From Antedon mediterranea (Eukaryota > Echinodermata > Crinoidea > Comatulida > Antedonidae), in the NCBI RefSeq assembly GCF_964355755.1, contig NC_092672.1:29136501-29200500 (forward strand): DNA of 64,000 nucleotides, written 5' to 3'. Positions 25,067 through 36,370 of the stretch are shown one piece after another (within the stretch, counting starts at the first letter, position 1; the number at the start of each line of letters is the position of its first letter). Position numbers and translations under genes: made by a program. The notes beneath the pieces were generated by a model. It was not told where the DNA came from. It made no database searches and worked only from the letters and a program-made list of their open reading frames with translations.

Positions 25067-26068
25067 GAACAATGAAAATGCAATGGCTATACCAAAATTG
25101 AACTGCTACTTCACTGTACTGTAGGTGTGAATGGCATGCAAAAAAGAGGTTCTGTATGATTAAACTGTTTAGTATACAGTACATACAGTAGGACATTGCA
25201 CTGAGTGTAAACAGTAGTCTATATAATAAGGTCCAACCTACAGTATACTGTAACCAATCTTTTGTGATGGTCAGGATGATGATATTACTCTTTGGCTATA
25301 TCACTCATTATCTTGTTATCCTTATTTCTAAAGATACACCCACTTCAAATACTGAATCACAAATATAAAAAAATCCCAAGGTTGTGGTATAAATAAACAC
25401 TGCAGAATTAAAATATCAATTTTACAGTCTGAATTCAGTACAGTGCACATCAGGGATATGCAGTACAGCTGGAATGCATAGAATCTGTCCATTTCAAAAT
25501 ATTAGAGGTTTTGCAATCTTACTTACTTCTTATACTGTACCAGAAATGCTTTGGGATTTGTAATTTTAGCATGACATGTCCTAATATAGACTCTTTTCCC
25601 AGCCGTTTTTTGGGTCTACTGTAGCAGCTGGAATCAATATTAAATTATAGTGGAGTTTCTATTTTCGCAAAACTGTCGTCCTTAGAACTATAACTGCTGC
25701 TTGCTTTAGCTTCTGATTGAGTAGTCCTAATGGGACGTAGCAGGCTAGAGCAGCAGCGTGAATAAATGTATGGTAAATTTTGGAGGATCTAGTTTGTGAG
25801 TTTAACAAAGAATTTTAAACACAATTTTACATTGAATTCAATTATTAATCTCTCTGAGGTCAAAGTCAAGGTTATTGTAATTGTTGAAATAATCAAAATG
25901 AACTACAGTACAGTAAAGTAATTTAATAATAAAAGTAATTTACTAATATAACTGCTTCGCTCAGGCTAAGGTCAAATTTGATTTCACAAAACTGGTAAAA
26001 GGTTGTTGATTTTTTTCAAACTCTCATTAGTAAAGCTAACACAATTTCCAACTAGTCACATGCACATA
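25067..26068. other. Non-coding stretch
   Basis: No coding pattern is recognised. Confidence 0.4.
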
Positions 26069-27077
26069 GGCCCCGTTTTTGCTGCCAATCCTAAATATAC
26101 CGTATAAATATACCGTATATGAAATTCGTGCACCGTTTCCGCTGCACATACTTCGTGGGTGGGCTGTAAAGAAGTTGGCTTTCATTACCCAAAATGCATT
26201 TTGTGAGACGGAAGTATGGATTGACCTCAGGGAAAAATTTCATTTTAAAATTTTGTTTAGCAATATTGCGAATCAAACTGATTTTTTAGTAGAGAATCAT
26301 AGTTTTCTATCGTATTTTTTGCTACACAATTGTAGAAATGTGTAGCAAGAAGGTTGTTTTGTATAGCTTTTTGCTATGCTAGTACACTGGCGAAATTATT
26401 TCCTGGACCTACTGTAGAGTCTTGTGTAGTGAGGTTTATACCTGACAAAAACAAAACAATGATGGTTTCTCAAAACGTTGTTGCTATTGCTTTCTATTTT
26501 AAACCTAATGAGCAGAAGTGGCAACGAATTTACACCGCACATACAAGCACAATCTAGAATGTAGAATTGGCAAAAGAAGACGACGGCATTTGCCGATAAC
26601 TTTGGCTGATGTTCTTCTCGGAACATCCAACTTCATCGACGATGATGATGATGACAGGAGGGCTAGAAGAATTTTGTTTGAGATACTTATGTAAATCTCG
26701 GTATCTCTTCTGTTGCCATGCAGTCTCCCCCAACCTTCGCTTCTCCCCACAATTGAATTGCAAAAATAGTTATTTCTTCAGTCCACAGTGACATTTTGAT
26801 CTGTTGCTTCCTTATACACGCGTGTGTCAATGCAGCAGAAAAACCCAAACAAACGCGTCACGCTCTGTTAGTTTTTGACCTCGTGTCATGGGCCGGGTCA
26901 CATATACGGTATATTTTGAGTGCAGCAGAAACGGGGTACGAAGTATACGGTATATTTTGGAACAATGCAAGTTTATAAAATGCAGCCTCATGTTGGTTTA
27001 TTTTATTGTTTACTGTATACGATATTTTTTATGAGACCCGTTTCTGCTGGTATAGTTTTGGTAGCAGAAACGGGGTC
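26069..27077. mobile_element. TIR element, CTGTTTCTGC family (~1.0 kb, composite)
   Basis: Left GGCCCCGTTTTTGCTGCCAA and right TTGGTAGCAGAAACGGGGTC form a 20-bp inverted pair with three mismatches. Subterminal TATACCGTAT words near the left end have inverted counterparts (ATACGGTATA) at ~26914 and ~26944. The element holds the dispersed segment related to 13285-13465 and a second, shorter inverted pair at 27034-27077. No transposase is visible. Confidence 0.65.
27034..27077. repeat. 44-bp terminal palindrome at the right end of the TIR element
   Basis: GACCCGTTTCTGCTGGTA faces TTGGTAGCAGAAACGGGGTC across a few bases. It resembles two element ends joined directly, or a minimal deletion derivative of the family. 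Confidence 0.75.
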
Positions 27078-28524
27078 ATAGTAAGCAACAGGAATCTTGT
27101 TTTAATTCACTTGAATGACGCAAAAAACATACATTGTCAGGAATGTACATTGCGGGCTCACTCACTCACATCACTGGGCTGGCTGCAGCGATGTTGTGAA
27201 TTACTTTATTCAGAGTCAGGCCCAGGCCTAACAGTGCGACAAATGTTTGTTTTTTAAAAGGAAATTCATTTTCACCAGTATACAGTATCAAAATTGTTTT
27301 TTGCCAATAGACAAGTTTCGTAACGGGGGACGGGGGAGGGGGGGATGGATACAAATGAGAAAAAATATTAACTGTAAAATTTCTTAAAAGATTGGCCTAC
27401 AGTACATCACTGTATGATTGAAAAAAATGTCCTGAAAAATTATTTATCTTTAACGCTCGGCTGGTCACGATTGTTTATCATCTCTGCAAGATGGCTTCCG
27501 TAGTATGAAAATGTTCTATTGACATTTCCAATGGCTAGCGTGAATGTACCGTAGAACTGTATTTAAATCATCATTATCATTAGTATAGTAAGCAAAGACC
27601 AAAAACTCACAGGCTGACGCGTCCTAGACAAGGCTGAAACATTCACATTCGCACTGCTGTGCTTTTGCACCTAAAATTCTGACCATTCATGATTCAGGAT
27701 CGCTGGACAAGGCTTCATGATGGTAACTCACCGTCACCTCCTCCGCTCCGTGCAGGTGTGATTGTGAACAAGAACAATTGAATGAATGTTTTAAATTGGA
27801 TTTTTAAAAAAAGATCAAGAGATTGGGTTCATTAAATTACAAACATAACAAAAGTGTACAGTAGGTGATATCTAGGCCTAGACTTGCTCCAAGTCTGTAT
27901 TATTTATCTTTATTATGTCATTCCACACGTCATCGTTTTGATTTTTGTCTGAAAATACAAACTTGTGAAACACGTATAGAAATCAATTTGCAGACTGCAA
28001 ACATCCAATAAGATGAGCGGGCGGTATGTAAATATGGATTTCGAACCAACCAATGATCATTTTGTTTAAAAATGAAAAGATCGAGTACGTACAGTGCTGA
28101 ATGTACAATCGAGACTGAACTGTTGAAATATAAAATCGTGCTGACAAATTGTTTTGTTTATTAATTGTCTAAGCCTCCTTCGTAGGTCAACTCAAATCGT
28201 ACGTAGGCCTACAGTATGACCTGCCATAAAACGTCAATAAAGTACATACCATGCCACCACCGGCACACAGAGAGAGCTACACCACCACACAGACAGGACA
28301 GGCTAGGAAGACAGGGTCTGGGTGGGAATTAAATAATCTCCGCATAATAAATTCAATGTTTGATTTGCGGAGAAGCTAGCTTTTCATTATCAAGAAGAGT
28401 TTTCATGTTCTTGGAGAAAATACCATCATTCAAATGTTTACCAGACTACTACTAGGCATATAAAATCATTTCTAGCCTTCATAAACTTTCATCAATGTAC
28501 AAAAGTAGAACATGTGTGTACGTC
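27078..28524. other. Non-coding stretch with a less AT-rich segment
   Basis: No gene is supported. On the minus strand a strong donor-like ATG|GTATGT lies at 28244-28253, next to a GC-richer stretch (28250-28330). That could be a 5' UTR exon of the kinase gene, but this is unproven. Confidence 0.35.
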
Positions 28525-29190
28525 CCGGGGGGGGGGGGGGGGGGGGGGGTCACTCTTAAATATTTCCATACGGGGAGGTGCCGCATTTACGGGTATATTT
28601 TCGAGGGCCTGGTAGCACAAGTGTGGGAAAATATGAAGAGTTGGTAGCGCACAGGTGTGGGAAATGACAGGGTGAAATTAGTAGTTTAAGTCCCTAGCCC
28701 ACCCGTGTCAAAATGTCACGATTTATCGCCAAATTTTGCAGGTATTTTAGCATACTGGATGCTATAAGCCCATCGCGGGGCCTATCGCTAAATACCTTTG
28801 AATAGGCCTAGAGTTGTTGCGCATCAGCAGAAGAACACGAAACATCCAGCCTAGGAAAAAATCATTCAACTGTGACCACTCTTGATCATCGTCGTCATGC
28901 ACCCCCCGCGGCGGATGCGCGATAAACTTTCAAAACACGTTCGTGATTTTTCCATGAACGGTCTCTTTGGCCATGCGCAGATCATGCTGGGAACCAGTAC
29001 AAATTTTGCGCCCTCTCTGGCGTGGCCTTGTTTCTGCCGTCTTTTTAGAGAACACTGGATTTTGGTAAAATGGTAGTTCAAGTCCGTAGTATTTTTCAGT
29101 AAAACAGGTAGCGCAAGTGCCTCATGTCTTGAAGTGGCTGCTGCACCTCCCCGTTTGGTTTTTATACAAGTGACCCCCCCCCCCACCCGG
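28525..29190. mobile_element. Non-autonomous transposon with G/C-run TIRs and 9-bp target duplication
   Basis: The element begins CC followed by 23 G and TCACT, with ACGGGGAGGTGC further in. It ends with the inverse: GCACCTCCCCGT, AAGTGA, a 13-nt C run and ACCCGG. GTGTACGTC occurs exactly at both outer borders (28516-28524 and 29191-29199), giving a 9-bp target duplication. There is no transposase gene. A 9-bp duplication fits Mutator-like transposases, but I cannot assign the superfamily. Confidence 0.85.
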
Positions 29191-30115
29191 GTGTACGTCT
29201 CCACGCATTGTCTAAACGCATGCGCATCATCTTAGTTAGTTGTTCTGTCTTTGAAATTCTAAAATATGAATATTAAAACAGCGTACGAGTGAGTAGCCAA
29301 TGCATGTGCGTGTTTCCCCAGACGGTACGGATTATCCAAACTCAAGTAACACACGTATGAAACGCCTATATGTGCAAAAATATGAATATTTTTACTAATT
29401 AAATTAGTAATAAAATAAGTAATATTAAGACAAAATTAAGTACAGACTAGTATAGGCCTAGGTACAGTATATATAGGCCTAGTACTGACTGAACTGTGTG
29501 CATGATTGGATCGAGGTGCCTACACCACCACCAGAGCCGCACTGTTGGTTGTAGGCTTAGGCTAAGCCTACTCACAAAATCACTCAGTAGTCACTGTCTG
29601 GCTGCTGACTGGGATGTGCCTGCTGGGAGTGTAGGCCTACGCAAAAAGCTAAAACTTAATAAATAAGACAAAGAAAGAACACTTACACAAAAAATAGACG
29701 AACACAAACTTGCTTTAAAGGTATTTCCTACAATTAAGCGAAATTAGACTTAAAATATCAGTTTGTTTGAATTGTCTTTATAGTTAGGATCGCAAAATGT
29801 GTAGGCTACGTGTGTCTTCAGGCGTCGCGCTAAACTTTTCAATTAAGTTTCCGCAGGTTTCCGGAAGTATTTTTCTGCAGTGTTTTTATGTTTCAATAGA
29901 GGGGGCTATACTAATAATAATAATTTGGCATCTTCACTCTATTATGAATATCAATAATCTAAATATACCATATTTTAAATCAAATAAATAAATAAGTTTC
30001 GCCCCCTCGAATTAACGTGATCACAAGACCCAATGGGGAGAAGATTCTAAATTCCTAATTAAACTATCCTCGCACGTGAAAATTAAATCTAAAAAACTAG
30101 GTTCCACTTCATATC
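29191..30115. other. Non-coding stretch containing a dispersed repeat fragment
   Basis: At about 29334-29430 the sequence ACGTATGAAACGCC.ATATGTG, AAATAT and TTTTTACTAAT, then AATATTAAGACAAAA, matches the reverse complement of the insertion at 38435-38595. Nothing coding is seen. Confidence 0.5.
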
Positions 30116-30195
30116 TAATACCCCTTTCACACCAAAAGCAAAACTCCAGAGACACTCCGGAGACACCACGGAGTTTTGGTGTGAAAGGGGTATTA
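30116..30195. mobile_element. 80-bp MITE with perfect 22-bp TIRs
   Basis: TAATACCCCTTTCACACC at the left and its exact inverse at the right give 22 perfectly paired bases around a ~36-bp core, itself partly palindromic (CTCCGGAG). If TA is the duplicated target, the element is ATACCCC...GGGGTAT, as expected for a Tc1/mariner-type MITE. That assignment is tentative. Confidence 0.9.
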
Positions 30196-32669
30196 ATCTA
30201 TACTCGTTACAATGCTGAAACCAAAATAAATCGTCGATACTCACTTCTGAAACGGAAATGCCTTCTTTAAGAAAAATACCAGTGCCGCGCGGCGAATTCT
30301 ATGAAATAAATAACTGAAAGTCCTTATCCAAAGATTAACAAAATCTACAACGGTGGATACATTCTTGGGCAACATTTCCGTTAACAGGATTTTCTAATTT
30401 GACTCGTGCAATTTTAACTCTTCTTTCTTATTAAGCATCGAAGAATCACAATTGGTGACGTGTACATGCATCTAAAATTGGTAGGCGTAGGCCTACATGG
30501 AACTGAACACTTTTACTGAGTCGTGGCGAAAGCCTATATTCTAAACTAGTCACTGGACCAAAGGAAACAGACAAACCCTTCCTCTATCAGTTTTTATTTT
30601 GATTATACTTTTTTTTTTTCTTCTCAGAATTAAATAAAATAAAATAAATAAAAAAGCCAATATTGATGAAATTCCTATCGTATTTAGGCCTATAACATTA
30701 TTACGAGAAAAGGATGTATTTCTCTTTATCTTTTTGCCTCACCAGTGTTGAAGATTTGAACTATGGTGTTTAAACAATTAGGCCTATAACACTGGCAATA
30801 TACAAGTAAATAAGACATGATTGTGATGTCATGTGATTTATATTTAAACATTTTCTACGTGAGATACATAACCATCAGATAAGCCGTTGCAATATTTGTG
30901 TAGTACCTTTCAATTCGTTTTTATTACATATTTGTTATTGTCATAATATAAGTAAATTGTACTGATACGCCTACTTTTGTAAATTCAACGTTTTTAGCCA
31001 TGCGGCTACTTGTAAATATTATTTCATACCTGAATAAAATAAAATAAATTTTTTAAAAAATGATTTCATCGCCCAAAACGTGTCAATATTTGTTATAACG
31101 ATAAAGATAGACCAGTTGATCATTATTTTGGTCGTTTATTGGCATAGGCCTAATTAACACTAACTTGGTGTGTTTATAAAATACAAATAAATATAATATT
31201 TAATATATATTATTCAAAAACACTACTAAATGTTACTTTTTCAATGTGAATCAAATGTAGGCATATGGCATAGGCCTATCTTTTATTCTGATTCCAATTA
31301 CAGGAATCTTATGTTATATAAAACAAATAATGAATGTTTATATTCGTGTAATGGTACAACAACTGCTGTTGGCTAAATGCCATATAACGGATTAGGTATA
31401 ACAATTAGCCTACTTATGCTGTGGCGCAGCATCCCAAGAATCAAGATCAGGAAAATTGTCAATCAATTTCCATGGAAGAGTAAAATTACAATGTCAATCT
31501 TCCCTGATTTTTCAATGTGGTGAAAGCCTCCTACCACCGTCTGAAATAGTGTTTTAGTCAAAACAAGATGTACACTCCCTCTATCGATTGTTCTTTTGAT
31601 TCTTTCTGAAATGATTTAGTTGTTATCTTTCAATAAACTTTAAACGGTCACTGCCATTGGATACAATTGTTTTTACTAGCAGATATCTTCATCTTTATAA
31701 CGTAGTGAATGGTAATAATTATAGCAATAATAGAAAAAACATGAGTTAGCAGAAAAATATGAGAAAGTACAGAAAACATGGAGTGATGAGGAAGACAAAG
31801 AAGACAAAAACAAAAACAAAACAAAAAAAGCATAATAGGCCTAACTGTAGTGGAAACGTAAAAACGTTGAAGGTAGATGCTAATGTTTATAGAACAGCAC
31901 GTGCTATGCCACATTGACAGTACTAGTTTAGTATAATTATAGATACATATTCCACATCTTTTGTGCTTTGCAGGTCTATCATGAAATTTATCTGAACTGG
32001 TGGCAAATCGGAACATGTTATTTTATTCCTCTTCAACATCGAACCCGGAAACTTCTGCTTGATAAGCAGATGTCATAACCATGGATAGCGTCCAGGTGGT
32101 AGTTGCATGCATTGTATATATTACAAACCGTTGAAATTATATTGCAACAACAACAATTTACAGGAGTAATAATCAAACCTTTGTAACAAAAGCTGTTTTT
32201 TTAATAATAATAATATTTATTCAATGCAAACAGTTGACATAAATGAACGATTACCGGTGAGACTATTCTTATCTTGGTAGATCAAACAAATAAGATTTTC
32301 TAAGATAACAAACGTTATCGTTGTTTTCAGAATATAGACCTGGTAATTCAATTTTTATTCATGGACAAACACAGTCAAATATACACATGGTTTGAAATTA
32401 TTTTTTTTTGTTCAAAGTTAAAAATTCACATAAAAATATCATATATAAAAAAATATATATATCATCATTTAAAATACAGATGAAATAATACATAGTTTAA
32501 AATATAAAAAACAAGCAAGATTGGTGTATGAAGAGGGATAGCATAAAATGATCAACGTTTCCAATGTTCATTGAATTGCCTCGTTGCAGTAGGGAGAAAC
32601 GAGTTTCTCATCCTATTGCTTTTCCATCTTGGGTACATTTAAACGCTCTGACAATTAAATTATGACAAT
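30196..32669. other. AT-rich non-coding stretch
   Basis: No gene is recognised. Short (AAATA)n tails near 30630 and 31035 look like ends of old retroelements. Confidence 0.45.
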
Positions 32670-33164
32670 TATGAAGAAAACAAAGAAAAAACAATAAATA
32701 CCTTATGGATAAGAAAGTATTCTCAGTCAAACAAGCAAGTCAAATATTATAACAAACGGTGTAGATTAGAGAGAGACGTGTTTTAAACAATTTACAATTG
32801 ATTGAGTATAATTCCATAATATTAATAAATGATAACGTTCTATAGTGATTTATAGAAATAATAGATTAAAATACCTTGTGTATATATAATCATTCAAAAA
32901 TGTGTCAAAAGTGTTTCTGAAATTGCTTATAAATGAGTATTTACAGTTTAAATCATGTTATTCCCTTCTACAGCAAAAAAAACCCCTTTAAATTACAATT
33001 TTTCAAAGTAAACATTTTTTTCGATCCAATTTTTGGTCAAAGTGAAAACTATAATGCGACATTAGGAAAATGGCTTATTCAACCCAAACAATTCAAGAGG
33101 AAGGCGTACAGTATGCACATCGCAACATGGTTATTCTTGTAAAACATCATTGTCAACTCTAACT

Positions 33165-34221
33165 CTAACAAATTACTTGTACTCTGGTTGTTCTATGTTT
33201 GGAACGACATATGGCTTTTACAAAGAATTCTCTGAAATGAGGGCTAGTAGCCGCGTATACGAAGGGATTAATCATGGAATTTGACCAGAGTAGGTAAGTG
33301 AGGAATTTCCGGTTCCACCAGCCGCAAGAAGTGTATACAATTAGGGCAATGTTGAACGGCAGCCAACAAAATGCAGAAAGCCGACACAAGAGTTACTAAC
33401 GTGATGAACGACTTGCGATGGATAAATGGTTGAGAAGTTGTGCTGGTATTTGGAAGATTTAGGTGGTGAGACCTAGACTTGCTTGTGGAAACTGAGTCAA
33501 GGCCTATTTGTTGATTCGCGGATCTAACAGTGCGTACGCGTTTAAGGATATTCATATATACCAATGCGTTTAAATAGATCAAACATATCAATGGTATGAT
33601 AAACGTTATTAATGCATATATAATATTAGAGGCATAATCAGATGTTCCGTAAGTGCACATATAGGCATCTGTCTGTGTCTGGAGTTCTTGGCAGCCAATA
33701 TTATTGTCAACCCATAAAGCTAAATCCACAGCAAATATCAAGCAAAAAAGTATCCATCCAATAGTAGACATGACAGCTGTTCTACGATGTGTTTGGAAAC
33801 GTTTATACTCTGCACCCTTTTTCAACACCCAATATCGATCTAAACTGATCAACAGAATCATCCAAACTGATTGTTGAGAAGCTATAAAGTCAATACATTT
33901 CCAAATTTTACAAACAAATTTTCCAAGAGGCCAGTGTCCATGATACATATAGACGTTGTACATAGGCAGCGAAACACATCCAACAAGAAGATCAGCGACG
34001 CTTAAGTTGAGGATCAATATGCTGGACGGTTTGGAGTTTATTTTATTTTCTACCAACCAAGAAACAATCACAATAATGTTACCACAAACTGTTATGATCA
34101 CCATAAGCCATGCGAATATGTCTCCGATAGAAAAGTTCAAACTGTATTCTTTATTTGTTAATTGCGATGTGGTTGAGAGTAAAACTGTCAGCAAAGTATT
34201 GTTTAACGTTTCATTCTCCAT
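33165..34221 (-). pseudogene. Aminergic-like class A GPCR, copy A (one frameshift)
   Basis: This single-exon receptor is read on the minus strand from ATG at 34221. It has N-glycosylation sites NET and NNT near the N-terminus and TM1 with GNIIVIVSW. It also has TM2 LNLSVADLL (Asp 77), a conserved Cys 104, TM3 with an amine-binding-type Asp 111 (CIDFIAS), and DRY at 128-130. TM4 has Trp (IGWILF), and a short third intracellular loop follows. In TM6 the expected CWLPFN motif is split by a single extra A/T in a 4-base run at 33368-33371. The reading frame then changes to one that carries CWLPFNIALI, NPFVY in TM7 and a C-terminal FREFF helix, stopping at 33165. Without the extra base it would be about 352 residues. 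Asp 111 and the overall pattern suggest a muscarinic/histamine-H3-like receptor, but the ligand is unknown. The extra base could be a real mutation or a sequencing error. The inverted partner is copy B (38827-39902). Confidence 0.85.
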
Positions 34222-34313
34222 TGCTGATTCTTTGTCTCGTAGGTTGTGTATTTGTGTACAACTGTCAGTGCGATCTCTGCCACGAAAGGAGTGGTAAACC
34301 CAAACAAGATACC

Positions 34314-34321
34314 TTTTTATA
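34314..34321 (-). promoter_or_regulatory. TATA box of GPCR copy A
   Basis: TATAAAAA in the context CTCGTATAAAAAGGTATC lies 93 bp upstream of the receptor ATG. The whole context is conserved at the same distance from the start site in copy B. Confidence 0.65.
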
Positions 34322-34640
34322 CGAGAGTTGTAATGAAGGAAACTTACAGGTGAGCAGACTCATTGGCTGTTCAACGTCATGTGATTGTTTGTAATTGCCA
34401 TATACCGTCTCATCCGATAGTAATTTATTAATGTATACGTCAACTTCTTGCATCGAACAACATTATTTTGTAAAAACCCAACTGGATCGTTATGTGTAAC
34501 TTCATTGTATAATTGTAGAGTTGTAATGAAGAAAATTTACAGGTACTGTAAGTAGACTCATTGACTGTTACAATCTTTGGTTCAAGTCATGTGATTGTTT
34601 GTAATCACCATATACATTCTCATCCGATAATAATTTAAAA
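34322..34640 (-). promoter_or_regulatory. Two tandem upstream modules of GPCR copy A
   Basis: Two ~110-130-bp modules follow each other. Both contain AGACTCATTG(G/A)CTGTT, GTCATGTGATTGTTTGTAAT, CATATA and CTCATCCGATA.TAATTTA. Copy B has the same two modules upstream of its TATA box. This suggests ancestral promoter structure. Regulatory function is inferred from position and conservation only. Confidence 0.45.
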
Positions 34641-34804
34641 CTGGATAGTTATGTTTATCGTCATGTCGGAAAAGCATGTCCACCGATATGGTGTATTGTA
34701 AATGCCAAAATTGGACCTTATACATAAAACAAAACAAACTATTTTTTTTCTCGTTCTAAATTGCCTAAGAAATAATACACCTGAAGAGCTAGACTATAGT
34801 GATT

Positions 34805-34860
34805 TATGTGTGTGTGGGGAGGGGGGGGGGGGTGGCGGTGTGGGTGTGTGTGTGATTATG
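34805..34860. repeat. G-rich / GT-rich low-complexity tract
   Basis: GTGTGTGTGGGGAGG runs into a long G stretch and then GTGTGGGTGTGTGTGTG. Confidence 0.85.
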
Positions 34861-34894
34861 ATTATTATTAGTGATCAGATCATACTTTATTGAG

Positions 34895-34967
34895 TGTAAT
34901 GAGAGAGTGAATTTCCATTTTTATGGACAAATAAAATTTCTTGAATCTTGATTCTTGAATCTTGATA
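34895..34967 (+). mobile_element. LINE 3' tail with (TTGAATC)n end
   Basis: TTTTTATGGACAAATAAAA is followed by TCTTGAATCTTGATTCTTGA repeats, a retroelement 3' tail. The Helitron inserted directly at its end. Confidence 0.5.
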
Positions 34968-36370
34968 TCTATATTATAAGTGAGAGAGTTTGTCTGTCTG
35001 TCTGTTTGTCTGTCTGTTTGTTTGTTTGTTTGTTCGTTATACAAATTTTTGTTACTGCACGTAATGTTACATATGGGGTATCAAAATGACCGCAATTGTA
35101 CCGGGAATGTTCTAAGCTATATTTCAACATCATCCACCACCTAGGATCCAAGTTAGGGACCAAAATGTGGTCAAAACCCCCACTTGTTCGTTATACAAAT
35201 TTCTGTTTCTGCACGTAACCATACGTATGGGGTATCAAAATGATGGCAATTGTACCCGGAAGGTTTTAAACTACAATATTTAAAAAAATTCCCCCGACTC
35301 CTCGGGTTTTTGTGGGAGGGGTGGGTGGTGTGGTGGTTTGTGATGTCACATTTTTGCTAGGGCTCGGGGTTGTAGGCTATCGAATTGTAAAATATATACT
35401 ACAAAGGTTTTACAGTATTTGAATTATCCTCAGCAAGGCGTTTGGGGAAATATAGATATAGATATACATATTTTATTCATTAACCAATATGACACCTATT
35501 CAATTACACATTTAGCAAAGTACTTTAACCATATCCAGCTATGTATCGGTCTCTTGGATTGTCTCATTACAGACATCCATACCTGTGTGAACATACACAT
35601 GATGTTTACTGTTACTACTGTGTTCAACTACTGCCTTCAAGGAAAAAACTTGGGGTTGGGAGTTGTGGTTCAGGGGATAGTAGGGGTTTTGCTTAGACCA
35701 GAATTGTGTTTGGAAAATGTTAAAGTATTTAATTATTCCTGGGAGTTTGGGTTGGGGATGTAGGCCTATCACCATGACCGAAACTGTATTTGGAATGTTT
35801 TAAACTACATTTGAAAATGCCACTGACGGATTATGGGTTGGGAGTGATAATAACATAATTTGTACTGGAACCGTCTTCAACACATCACCCAGTGTATCTG
35901 GAGTGTGTTTGTAGGGGGAGGTGGAAGAGCGAAAATACTGGCGTAATGAAGTAGCCTATATGCTTGGAATTGTACTAGGAAAAGTTACTATATTTGAACT
36001 GTCTAGGGGAGGAGTTAAGGTTTGTTGATTGTGGCTGGGGTGGTGGTGAGAGGAGAAAGAAGGCTGGGGGCCCGCAGTATCTAAATTAGATATTTTAATT
36101 ATCAGCCAATATGACACCTATTCATTTACACAATTTACAACGTACTTCAACCATTATTAGACCCATCATAGCTATGTATACTCCTCTCAATTTGAAGCTT
36201 ACGTTGAATTGAATCTGTCCATCACTGGGAAGAATTTGTTTTTAAAAAAGAGTATGGGGTGGTATTGAAGAAGGGTGGAGGTTGGTGAGTAAAGACAGAT
36301 ACTGACTTCGGGTGTTGAGAAGGCTTTAAACTAATTTTGAAACCCGCCCTGGGGCGGGTATAATTGCTAG
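34968..36370 (+). mobile_element. Non-autonomous Helitron
   Basis: The 5' end TCTATATTATAAGTGAGAGA is followed by a GTCTGTCTGTTTG tract, a typical Helitron 5' terminus. At the 3' end a perfect 8-bp GC hairpin (ACCCGCCC, TG, GGGCGGGT; 36342-36359) precedes ATAATTGCTAG, so CTAG is the terminus at 36367-36370. The flanking host bases are A (34967) and T (36371), the A|T insertion site of Helitrons, and there is no target duplication. The 1.4 kb interior has diverged internal repeats (35035-35150 versus 35186-35280; 35488-35568 versus 36111-36185). It has no Rep/helicase gene, so it depends on an autonomous partner elsewhere. Confidence 0.9.
34988..35034. repeat. (GTCT)n/(GTTT)n microsatellite
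   Basis: A tetranucleotide tract just inside the Helitron 5' end. Confidence 0.9.

Larger units (their letters stand above)
32670..34640. repeat. Left arm of ~2 kb inverted duplication carrying a GPCR copy
   Basis: The reverse complement of this block aligns along its length with 38225-40370: the receptor 3' flank (ATAGTGATT...GTGTAGATTAGAGAGA region), the receptor, its TATA box and two upstream modules. The length difference is mostly explained by a 161-bp insertion plus target duplication in the right arm. Confidence 0.9.

Noticed and set aside
24473-25196. Long reading frames (150-210 residues) across 24.5-25.2 kb on both strands
   Set aside because: They are forced by the 21-bp repeat length; there is no start context, splice signal or domain.
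33956-34453. Frames antisense to the receptor copies (also 38842-39117 and 43728-44462)
   Set aside because: Shadows of the receptor coding strand.
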